Source: Bradyrhizobium rifense (GTDB taxonomy: Bacteria > Pseudomonadota > Alphaproteobacteria > Rhizobiales > Xanthobacteraceae). From it: a stretch of 64,000 nucleotides of DNA. Where the stretch lies: the NCBI RefSeq assembly GCF_008123425.1, contig NZ_VSSS01000017.1, positions 58,775 through 122,774 of the forward strand. The letters run 5' to 3'. Shown piece by piece: positions 56,799 to 64,000 of the stretch; position 1 is the stretch's first letter, and each line of letters opens with the position of its first letter. Position numbers and translations under genes: made by a program. The notes beneath the pieces were generated by a model that ran no database searches, was not told the origin of the DNA, and was given only the letters and a program-made list of their open reading frames with translations.

Positions 56799-57302
56799 TC
56801 AGCCCTTCTTCAGGAAAATATACTCGGCCGAGTAGGGCGCGCTTCTGAACTCGCCGGCCTTGTCGCAAGCGCCGTCGAGCTTGCCGCCATGGGTGTTGAT
56901 GCGTTGGACGGTGGTGACCGGCGTCAGCACGCCGTTGCCGCGGCGGGAGGCGACCTCCAGCTTCAGCCAGGCGATATCGGCCCCCGTTGCACCCGGCGCG
57001 TTGCCGATCGCCTTGCCCACGACGGCGCTGCCGTCGGCGAGCTCCCAGTTCGGCCCGGCATAGTGCCGGCCGACCGTTTTGCCGTCGGCGAGCAACGTCG
57101 CGATCGGCTCGCGAAAAGCCCAGGCGAGCTTGCCGTCGGTGCCGGCCTTGCACTCATAGACCTGCGCGCCCTCGGCGTGGACGCTGAGGACGACGCTCTC
57201 GCCAGGAGCGGCGATGGCCTCGGGCAGCACCTCCGCGGCGGAGGCGGGCCCGGCCATGGCGGCGAGCAGCAGGCAGGGGACGGCGAACTTGATGATGGAC
57301 AT
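56799..57302 (-). CDS. DUF3455-like exported protein
   Basis: A 167-residue protein with signal peptide (MSIIKFAVPCLLLAAMAGPASA). The body EGAQVYECKAGTDGKLAWAF, HYAGPNWELADGSAVVGKA, WLKLEVASRRGNGVL and RINTHGGKLDGACDKAGEF matches the DUF3455 pattern seen in bacterial and fungal secreted proteins. The function is unknown. It converges with the channel gene (4 bases between stops). Confidence 0.82.
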   Translation of the reverse strand: MSIIKFAVPCLLLAAMAGPASAAEVLPEAIAAPGESVVLSVHAEGAQVYECKAGTDGKLAWAFREPIATLLADGKTVGRHYAGPNWELADGSAVVGKAIGNAPGATGADIAWLKLEVASRRGNGVLTPVTTVQRINTHGGKLDGACDKAGEFRSAPYSAEYIFLKKG

Positions 57303-57335
57303 GGAGGGGCTCCGCACGATGGTATCAAAATGAAT

Positions 57336-57357
57336 GGGCCGCGCCTGGGCGCGGCCC
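57336..57357 (-). terminator. Hairpin downstream of icd
   Basis: GGGCCGCGC and GCGCGGCCC form a 9-bp stem with a four-base loop. On the minus strand it is followed by ATTCATTTT. It lies 44 bases past the icd stop and just ahead of the DUF3455 gene. Confidence 0.65.
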
Positions 57358-57400
57358 ATAATGATGTCTAACCCCGATCGGGCGAAAATAATGCGCAGGC

Positions 57401-58612
57401 TTACGCCAACGCTTTCGTGAGATTCTCCGCGACCTTGTCGAGGAAGCCGGTGGTCGAAAGCCAGCGCTGGTCGGCGCCGACCAGGAGCGCGAGGTCCTTG
57501 GTCATGTAGCCTTCCTCGACGGTGTCGACGCAGACCTTCTCCAGCGTGGCGGAGAACTTGGCGAGCTCGGCGTTGTTGTCGAGCTTGGCGCGGTGCGACA
57601 GGCCGCGGGTCCAGGCGAAGATCGACGCGATCGAGTTGGTCGAGGTCTCCTTGCCCTTCTGGTGCTCGCGGTAGTGGCGGGTCACGGTGCCGTGAGCGGC
57701 TTCGGCTTCGACCGTCTTGCCGTCCGGGGTGAGCAGCACCGAGGTCATCAGGCCGAGCGAGCCGTAGCCCTGCGCGACGGTGTCGGACTGCACGTCGCCG
57801 TCGTAGTTCTTGCAGGCCCAGACGTAGCCGCCGGACCATTTCAGCGCCGAGGCCACCATGTCGTCGATCAGGCGGTGCTCGTAGGTCAGGCCCTTGGCCT
57901 CGAATTCCTTCTTGAACTCGCGGTCGTAGATGTCCTGGAAGATGTCCTTGAAGCGGCCGTCATAGACCTTCAGAATCGTGTTCTTGGTCGAGAGATAGAC
58001 CGGGTAGTTGCGCAGCAGGCCGTAGTTCAGCGAGGCGCGGGCGAAGTCGATGATGGAATCGTCGAGATTGTACATCTCCATGGCGACGCCGGCGCCCGGA
58101 GCCTTGAACACTTCCTTCTCGATCACGGTGCCGTCCTCGCCGACGAACTTCATCGACAGGGTGCCCTTGCCCGGGAACTTGATGTCGGTGGCGCGGTACT
58201 GGTCGCCATAGGCGTGGCGGCCGATGATGATCGGCTTGGTCCAGCCGGGAACCAGGCGCGGCACGTTCTTGCAGATGATCGGCTCGCGGAAGATCACGCC
58301 GCCGAGAATGTTGCGGATGGTGCCGTTCGGCGACTTCCACATCTGCTTGAGGTTGAACTCCTTCACCCGGGCCTCGTCCGGGGTGATGGTGGCGCACTTG
58401 ACGCCGACGCCGACCTTCTTGATGGCCTCGGCGGCGTCGATGGTCACCTGATCGTTGGTGTGGTCGCGGTACTCCATGCCCAGGTCGAAATACTGCAGCT
58501 CGACATCCAGGAACGGGTTGATCAGCTTGTCCTTGATGTACTGCCAGATGATCCGGGTCATCTCGTCGCCATCGAGTTCGACGACGGGATTGGATACCTT
58601 GATTTTTGCCAT
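57401..58612 (-). CDS. icd: Isocitrate dehydrogenase (NADP+)
   Basis: A 403-residue dimeric-type NADP-dependent isocitrate dehydrogenase, like the eukaryotic and alphaproteobacterial form. [19 protein letters not shown] at the N-terminus, the substrate loop [20 protein letters not shown], and the metal-site [18 protein letters not shown] region are intact. TCA-cycle step: isocitrate to 2-oxoglutarate with NADPH. It is monocistronic. Confidence 0.98.
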   Translation of the reverse strand: MAKIKVSNPVVELDGDEMTRIIWQYIKDKLINPFLDVELQYFDLGMEYRDHTNDQVTIDAAEAIKKVGVGVKCATITPDEARVKEFNLKQMWKSPNGTIRNILGGVIFREPIICKNVPRLVPGWTKPIIIGRHAYGDQYRATDIKFPGKGTLSMKFVGEDGTVIEKEVFKAPGAGVAMEMYNLDDSIIDFARASLNYGLLRNYPVYLSTKNTILKVYDGRFKDIFQDIYDREFKKEFEAKGLTYEHRLIDDMVASALKWSGGYVWACKNYDGDVQSDTVAQGYGSLGLMTSVLLTPDGKTVEAEAAHGTVTRHYREHQKGKETSTNSIASIFAWTRGLSHRAKLDNNAELAKFSATLEKVCVDTVEEGYMTKDLALLVGADQRWLSTTGFLDKVAENLTKALA

Positions 58613-58742
58613 GATCGGAGAAGCCCTCTTGGGAACGGCGCCTTTTGACGGCCGCGGTGGAAATCTCCCGCGCTATAGCACCGCCCGCGGGCGGGCGGAA
58701 GCGGAGCGGTTATGCAGTTTCAGCCCATCTTTTCGCCGAGAA

Positions 58743-58771
58743 CCGCCATTCCGAACAGGTCGGAACGGCGG
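58743..58771. terminator. Hairpin between the membrane hydrolase gene and icd
   Basis: CCGCCATTCCGA and TCGGAACGGCGG match at 11 of 12 positions with a five-base loop. It lies about 60 bases downstream of the hydrolase stop on the minus strand. The T-run is weak, so the terminator role is tentative. Confidence 0.4.
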
Positions 58772-58831
58772 CTGTCGCACCCTGTTTGGGCAACTGTCCC
58801 GCGAGCACACCACCGCCGTTCGAGAACGCCT

Positions 58832-60559
58832 CTAAAAGGCAGCCTGAGTGGCCGTGCCGGCCACGATGTACCAGGTCACGAACAGGCCGGACATCAGGGC
58901 GCCCGGCAGGCTCGATCCGGTCCGTCGCCAGGTGAAGGTCGCGATCACGGCGACGATCGCGAGCAGCGGCACAAACTGGATGGCGACGATGGTCGAGAGC
59001 GGCACGAAGCCGGGATCGGGGAGCGGGTTGAAAAGCTTTCCGGTCAGCCAGAGCGTGCCATATTGCAAGACCAGCAGCACAATGAAGCCGAACGTCAGCG
59101 CCAGGATATTGGTCAAATAGAGCGCGAGCCGCGGCGCCTCCATGGTCGAGAAATTCCGGTGCAGCACGTGCAGCGCCACGACGAAAAACGCCGTGAACGG
59201 AATCAGGTAGATCAGGAAGATCACAAACTGCTTCGGGTTCATCAGCTTCAGCGCGATGATCCAGAAGCGGAAGTCGATCTTGAAAACGGCGTCCGCAAGC
59301 CACAACGCGGCATAGCCGACTGCGACCGAAGCGACCGCGATCACGAGCGACTGGCCGAGCAGCCCGGTCCGGCCTTTGCGCTTCGGGGCGAAGCGCATCA
59401 GTGCCAGCGTGATCAGGCCGTTGATGATGGCCCAGACCAGGATCTGGTTCGTGATGCCCTGCGGCAGGAATGTCGTCGGCGTCACGAAGGTGCCGCCCAG
59501 CGCGAAGGCTGGGTAGTAGGTCAGCGCCGGGATGAAGGCGGACAGGATGAACGCCGCGGTCCAGCTCCGGCCGGTGGCGGCGTGATGCAGCGGCATGGTG
59601 CCGTCAGCGACCGCGGGCAGGCGTAGACGCGAGAACATTTGCGCCTCGAGCAGGCCGTCGAAAGTCCCGATCAAGAGCGCGACGAAACCAGCAAACGCGA
59701 TCAGTGTGCCCAGCTCCTTGCGGAACCAGATCTGGTCGTCGGCCGGCAGCTTGGTGCCGCCTTGCAGCGTCCTGGCGAACCAGTCGAGGCTGTAGCCGAT
59801 CGCCTCATGCGAGATGTGTTCGGCCGGGTGAGTTATGGCCGGCGTGTACAGCACCCGTGCGGTCCCGGCCGCCGGGTCGCCATAGACCTTGCCCGGCTCG
59901 ACCGGCCCCTGCGTGCCGAACATCGCCCACAGCTTGGGGCTCTTGGTGACATCGCGAGCGAGATCGACGCCCCACATCAGGGTGGAGAATTCCTCGTACT
60001 GGGCAAACACCAAAGCGGTGTTGCGCGGCCAGCTGGGGGTGCCGTCGGCCGCGAATGGCTTACCGGTCGAGGAGCCCTCCAGCACCATCGATTTGTAGTC
60101 ATTCGGCATTGCGGTGGCTGCGGCCAGCACCGTCCAGCCGCCCATCGAGTGACCCTCGAGGCCGATATTGGCCTTGTCGACGATGTCGAGGCTGCGGAGA
60201 TAAGCGAGGCCGTCAGGGCCGCCAAAGCCGTTGGCAAAGGCGGGCGGGTCGCTATAGCCATGGCCGGTCTGGTCGAGCGCCAGCACGACATAGCCGCGGC
60301 GGGCGAACTCGATGGCGAAGCCGTCCTGGGTCTCGCGCGAATTGATGTAGCCGTGGACGGCGAGGATGCCCGGTGCCGGGGTCTGCGCGGTGGCATTGGC
60401 GGGAACGTAGAGCAGCGCACTCATGGTGTTGCCCTTGGCGCCCTTGAACCTGACATCCTGGATCCGGATGCCGCCGGCGGTCTGCGTCAGATGAGCGATG
60501 AGGCCGCCCACCACGATCAAGACCGCTCCGAGAATTGCCAACGTCCATCGACCGCGCAT
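58832..60559 (-). CDS. Alpha/beta hydrolase with a multi-helix membrane domain
   Basis: A 575-residue protein. One N-terminal helix (TLAILGAVLIVVGGLIAHL) leads to an alpha/beta hydrolase domain at about 35-270: ILAVHGYINSRETQDGFAIE, nucleophile elbow GHSMGGWTV, and a late histidine in THPAEHISHEAIG. From about residue 290 to the end there are roughly eight hydrophobic helices, starting LGTLIAFAGFVALLIGTF. The fusion places the hydrolase at the membrane, probably outside the cytoplasm. The substrate is unknown. The start at 60559 follows GGGGGGTGG; the GTG two codons upstream is less likely. Confidence 0.85.
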   Translation of the reverse strand: MRGRWTLAILGAVLIVVGGLIAHLTQTAGGIRIQDVRFKGAKGNTMSALLYVPANATAQTPAPGILAVHGYINSRETQDGFAIEFARRGYVVLALDQTGHGYSDPPAFANGFGGPDGLAYLRSLDIVDKANIGLEGHSMGGWTVLAAATAMPNDYKSMVLEGSSTGKPFAADGTPSWPRNTALVFAQYEEFSTLMWGVDLARDVTKSPKLWAMFGTQGPVEPGKVYGDPAAGTARVLYTPAITHPAEHISHEAIGYSLDWFARTLQGGTKLPADDQIWFRKELGTLIAFAGFVALLIGTFDGLLEAQMFSRLRLPAVADGTMPLHHAATGRSWTAAFILSAFIPALTYYPAFALGGTFVTPTTFLPQGITNQILVWAIINGLITLALMRFAPKRKGRTGLLGQSLVIAVASVAVGYAALWLADAVFKIDFRFWIIALKLMNPKQFVIFLIYLIPFTAFFVVALHVLHRNFSTMEAPRLALYLTNILALTFGFIVLLVLQYGTLWLTGKLFNPLPDPGFVPLSTIVAIQFVPLLAIVAVIATFTWRRTGSSLPGALMSGLFVTWYIVAGTATQAAF

Positions 60560-60853
60560 TACCACCCCCCTGAATTGTGTTTTTAGCTCCGCCCTATCGG
60601 CTTCGCTTTAGTTGTGGTTGATAGCCATATCCGAAAGCAAAGCGCGCACAAGCTGGCGAAAGAAACCGTCCCCAGTTGAGATGCCGATTTCGGATTAGCA
60701 AATGGCGCTAACCCTGTTATCTCCGTTGCGAAATTGGTCTGCACGGAAGGCGGGCCGGCCGCGTGGATGAAGGCTTGGATCAGCGTCTTCAGACAGGAGT
60801 TCAACTCTTCGGAAGCTGAACGAGAAGAACGCTGACTCAGAAAGTGGAATGAG
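60560..60853. other. Divergent promoter region, nothing else seen
   Basis: The 294 bases between the membrane hydrolase and trmJ-like genes must carry both promoters. I see no gene, no strong palindrome and no repeat. Confidence 0.4.
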
Positions 60854-62044
60854 ATGTCCGGCACCGACAAGACCAAGGCGGGCCTCGCCCTCGACGGTCC
60901 CATCGTGATCCTGGTCGAGCCGCAGCTCGGGGAAAACATCGGCATGGCCGCGCGCGCCATGGGTAATTTTGCCCTGAGCCGCTTGCGCATCGTCAACCCT
61001 CGCGACGGCTGGCCCAACATCGCCGCCCAGCGCGCGGCTGCCGGCGCCGACCACATTCTGGAAAAGGCCGAATTGTTCGACACGGTCGGCGAGGCCGTCG
61101 CCGACCTCGACCTGCTGTTCGCCACCACCGCGCGCCCCCACGACCAGGCCAAGCCGGTGGTGGGACCGGAAGCGGCCGCCGCGGAGATTTCGGGGCACGT
61201 TGCTACCGGAGGCAAGGCCGGCATCCTGTTCGGCCGGGAGCGCTGGGGCCTGACCAACGAGGAGGTCGGGCTCTCCAACCGCATCATCACCTTCCCGGTC
61301 AATCCGGGGTTCGCCTCGCTCAACCTCGCCCAGGCCGTGCTGCTGGTCGGCTACGAATGGTTCAAGCGGGCGACATCGGGCGAGCTGCCGCACGCCATGC
61401 CGGAGCGCTCCGAGCGCGCCTCGCAGCACCAGATGCAGGCCTTCTTCGACAACCTCATCCGCGAGCTCGACCGCGTCGAATTTTTGCGCCCGGCCGAGAA
61501 GCGCGACACCATGCTGGTCAATCTGCGCAACATTTTTAGCCGGATGGAGCCGACCAAGCAGGACATGCACACCCTCCATGGTGTGGTGATGGCGATCGCC
61601 GAAGGGCGCAAGGGCCCGGCCAAGGGCGGCGTGCTCGACGGCGAGCAGGCCACGCGCCTGCGCGCGCTGCTGGCCGAGCACGGGCAGGGCGGCGGCGTGC
61701 CCGACAGCGGCTCGACCGTGCGCGGGCTGGCGCGCCTGCTCCGCCGCAACCCGACCGATGCCGAGCGCCTGCTCTGGCAGGCGCTCACGCGCGACCGCCG
61801 TTTCGCAGGTGGGTTCAAGCGCCAGACCCCGGTCGGCCGCCACATCCCCGACTTCGTCTCCTTCCCGCACCGGATCGCAATCGAGCTGGTCAACCCGGGC
61901 GAAGGCGAGACCATCGCCGCCGACCGCGCGTCGCGGCGGGCGTGGCTCGAGGCGCGCGACTATCGGGTGATCGAGATACGAGCCGCGGATGTGGAGCGGG
62001 ATATCGAGGCGGAGCTGGTACGGCTGCAGGGGATGATCGAGTAG
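60854..62044 (+). CDS. TrmJ-like tRNA 2'-O-methyltransferase fused to a DUF559 nuclease-like domain
   Basis: A 396-residue fusion. Residues about 12-250 are a SpoU/TrmH-class knot methyltransferase with EPQLGENIGMAARAMGNF, GILFGRERWGLTNEE and PVNPGFASLNLAQAVLLVGY; TrmJ methylates the 2'-O of nucleotide 32 in tRNAs. After a Gly-rich linker (GQGGGVPDSGS) residues about 290-396 match DUF559, a Vsr-like PD-(D/E)XK fold: DAERLLWQALTRDR, FKRQTPVGRHIPDFVS (Asp about 333), IAIELVN (Glu about 344) and AWLEARDYRVIEI. The common ELDG after the second strand is ELVN here, so nuclease activity is doubtful. Confidence 0.9.
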   Translation: MSGTDKTKAGLALDGPIVILVEPQLGENIGMAARAMGNFALSRLRIVNPRDGWPNIAAQRAAAGADHILEKAELFDTVGEAVADLDLLFATTARPHDQAKPVVGPEAAAAEISGHVATGGKAGILFGRERWGLTNEEVGLSNRIITFPVNPGFASLNLAQAVLLVGYEWFKRATSGELPHAMPERSERASQHQMQAFFDNLIRELDRVEFLRPAEKRDTMLVNLRNIFSRMEPTKQDMHTLHGVVMAIAEGRKGPAKGGVLDGEQATRLRALLAEHGQGGGVPDSGSTVRGLARLLRRNPTDAERLLWQALTRDRRFAGGFKRQTPVGRHIPDFVSFPHRIAIELVNPGEGETIAADRASRRAWLEARDYRVIEIRAADVERDIEAELVRLQGMIE

Positions 62045-62151
62045 CGCGCGTAGGTCTGAGCTGGTCGGCGTTTCCGGCTGCTGCAACCAAGGGCTGTGCA
62101 TAAGCCCGTTTGGTTGCTATGAAAGTCCCCGTGAATTGAGTTGGGGACGGC

Positions 62152-63833
62152 ATGGTTGGAATGGTGGGCCGCGCACTCGTTGGTGCGGCAGCAGGCGTAG
62201 GCGCGTTGGCGCTCACGACCTTGATCGAAATATCGGTCGCACGCGCGGAAATGCCTTTGTCCGCAAAGTGCAATGCGGTCGGAAATCTGAGTGTTGATGA
62301 CCGGATCGCGGGATGCACGGCTCTTATCGAGGTGGCGACTACCATGTCGCAGGGTTTGGTCATGGCGCGCTTCCGGCGCGCGATGTTCTACCGCCAGAAA
62401 GGCGAGATCGACCGTGCAATCGCCGACTACGACCAGATCATCGAACGCTATCCAGACAATCTGAACGCCCGACTCGAGAGGGCTTCTGCGCATCTCCAAA
62501 AGCGAGAGCCCGATGCCGCTCTGTCTGACTACGCCAAGGTGATCGAGCTCGATCCCAAGAACACCTATGCATATCTAGGACGCGCCCGAATCTATCTGGC
62601 GAGGCGCGACTACATGCGCGCCATCGCCGACTATGATCAGGCCCTTCTGATCCATCCGGACAATGTCATGGCGCGTGTCGAGCGAGGCCTCGCTTACGTC
62701 CGCAAGGGAGATCCGGAGCGGGCCATGACTGACTGTGACCGAGCGGTTGAGATCAGCCCGCAAGACGGCGGTGGCCAACTGTGCCGCAGCCGGATTTACT
62801 CTGCGAAGGGTAACAAGGAGCTTGCATTGGCCGAACTCGATCGAACCATCCAGATCAAGCCAAAATACGAGAGCTTTTACAATTTCCGTGCCGAATCCTT
62901 TCTTCAGCTTGGCGAATTCGCCCGCGCCATGGCCGACTACGACCGGATCATCGAGCTAAACCCGCGAAGCCGAACCGCCTACCTCTGCCGCGGTGTCGCC
63001 TATGCTCAAAATGGCGATTATGACCGCGCCATTGCCGATTACACCCAGGCAATGCAGCTGGCACATCAGGATCAAAGGGGTCCCGGCGATCGGAAGGCTC
63101 AGCTTCAAGGTCACGGCGACGACCCAGCTTCTGCGTCGCTCGATGGTCAGTCAACTGTACTCGCTTCGGGGGACGGCCCTCCGCTGCGTGCTCGGGGAGA
63201 AGCCTATTATGAGAAAGGCGACTTCGATCGCGCCATCGCGGACTATGATGAGGCGGTCCGCTTGGATCCTAGGGACAAGGATTCGCTCGGGCTGCGCGCC
63301 AACGCGTACAAGGCCAAGGGAGATTTCAGCCGCTCGATTGCGGAGTACGACCAGCTCGTGCAACTCGATCCCCGGGACGTCCGTGCCTACCGCGCCCGGG
63401 CGAGTGCTATTGGCAGGCCGGTTCACTTGCCAAATCGTTGGCCGATCTGGACGAGGCGGTCCGGCTCGAGCCCAAGAACGCCTATGCGGCATTGTGGCGT
63501 GAGATCATTGCAAGGCGCAGTCACGAACCAGGTCGGCTGGCCGAGGCCGCAACGCAGCTCGACATGACGAAATGGCCTGCGCCAATCATCAACCTCTTTC
63601 TTGGCACGAAGACGTCGGAGCAAGTGCTTGACGCTGCCAACGATCCGGATCCGAGGAAAAGAAAAGGACAGATCTGCGAGGCGCATTTTTATGCCGCTGA
63701 AGTGGCCCTGCAACGCGGCTCCAGGGAAGAAGCTTCGCGGTTGTTCGACCTCGCTGTCGCCGATTGCCCGAAGATTTTCATCGAGAAACAGGCCGCCGAT
63801 TTCGAGCTCAGCTCGTTGCGGGCGAGCCGCTGA
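62152..63833 (+). pseudogene. Exported TPR protein, frameshifted near 63404
   Basis: The first frame (62152-63404 and beyond) has a signal peptide (GALALTTLIEISVARA) and at least eight tetratricopeptide repeats such as GEIDRAIADYDQIIERYPDN. Near base 63404 the frame turns to nonsense (RPVHLPNRWPIWTRR), while the adjacent frame continues the family sequence: YWQAGSLAKSLADLDEAVRL, then a conserved C-terminal domain (APIINLFLGTKTSEQVLDAA to the stop at 63833). One base is missing relative to a continuous gene. It is either a recent pseudogene, a sequencing error or a frameshift site. TPR proteins of this kind are exported scaffolds of unknown partner. Confidence 0.8.
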
Positions 63834-63856
63834 TGCCGTCAGGCTCAGCCTCCTAG

Positions 63857-63967
63857 GTTGGGCAAGGCGACTTGTCCACCGCAGCTCGAAGAGCGAAGGC
63901 GGAAGCGTGCCCGCCATGTTGTTCCATGCGAGGTGGTGGGCACGGCGCTGCGCGCCTTTGCCCACCC
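63857..63967. repeat. Intergenic palindromic repeat (GTGGGCAAAGGCG family), copy 2
   Basis: Read on the minus strand it starts CGGGTGGGCAAAGGCGCGCA-GCGCCGTGCCCACCA, nearly identical to the unit at 47493. A longer middle follows, then a second arm ending GCCTTGCCCAACC. It lies just past the TPR gene at the window edge. Confidence 0.8.
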
Positions 63968-64000
63968 GAGATCGCGTTTGGCTCGACCTGAGCGAACTGG

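Overview
The window is high-GC alphaproteobacterial chromosome, most probably Bradyrhizobium or a close relative in the Nitrobacteraceae. The grounds are the recA / gcvTHP / alaS / icd core block, an SOS box of the alphaproteobacterial type (GAAC-N7-GAAC) upstream of recA, a tandem glycine riboswitch before gcvT, an MloK1-like potassium channel, and intergenic palindromes and 'gtgggcaaaggcg' repeats of a kind I associate with bradyrhizobia. The genus is inferred from recognition; no database search was done. I found no tRNA, rRNA or CRISPR array.

Layout. (1) 1-7.0 kb: the 3' part of a giant repetitive secreted protein with ten ~121-residue Ig-like repeats, a propeller-like domain present about twice, and an embedded phosphoesterase domain. 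A gap with short IS-like repeats follows. (2) 7.4-22.0 kb: a two-armed catabolic island around a LacI-type regulator with twin operators. The minus arm holds lacI, tautomerase, acyl-CoA dehydrogenase, family I CoA-transferase, MaoC hydratase and a solute-binding protein. The plus arm holds a DHDPS-family lyase, family III CoA-transferase, acyl-CoA dehydrogenase, two hotdog proteins, a second DHDPS-family protein, a small dimeric-barrel protein, a complete polar-solute ABC importer and a third DHDPS-family protein. (3) 22.0-33.2 kb: a second island around a GntR/FadR-type regulator. The minus arm is an NMT1/THI5-type ABC importer, a class II aldolase-like protein and a flavin-dependent (LLM class) monooxygenase. 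The plus arm is an atypical SDR, aminotransferase, alpha/beta hydrolase, M20 amidohydrolase and flavin reductase. Together these look like uptake plus oxidative and hydrolytic breakdown of a nitrogen-containing compound of unknown identity. (4) 33.3-43.0 kb: mixed genes, namely an XRE/MmyB regulator, DsbA-like protein, GNAT protein, paired YeeE/YedE sulfur transporters, a PQQ dehydrogenase, a PilZ protein, a thioesterase and many small exported proteins. (5) 43.0-46.2 kb: an island of tiny genes with duplicated gene pairs, one frameshifted copy, two possible membrane microproteins and five minus-strand terminator-like hairpins, two of which belong to one ~72-nt repeat family. (6) 46.2-58.6 kb: housekeeping genes recA, gcvP-gcvH-gcvT, alaS, a K+ channel, a DUF3455-like protein and icd. 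Every intergenic gap of the gcv operon carries a repeat element. (7) 58.8-64 kb: a membrane-bound alpha/beta hydrolase, a TrmJ-like methyltransferase fused to a DUF559 nuclease-like domain, and a TPR protein gene broken by a frameshift.

The best candidates for undescribed biology are the two regulated catabolic islands (7.4-33.2 kb). Their components are recognisable, but their combination matches no pathway I can name. Other points of interest are the phosphoesterase-in-adhesin architecture, the TrmJ-DUF559 fusion, and the small-gene/structured-RNA island at 43-46 kb.
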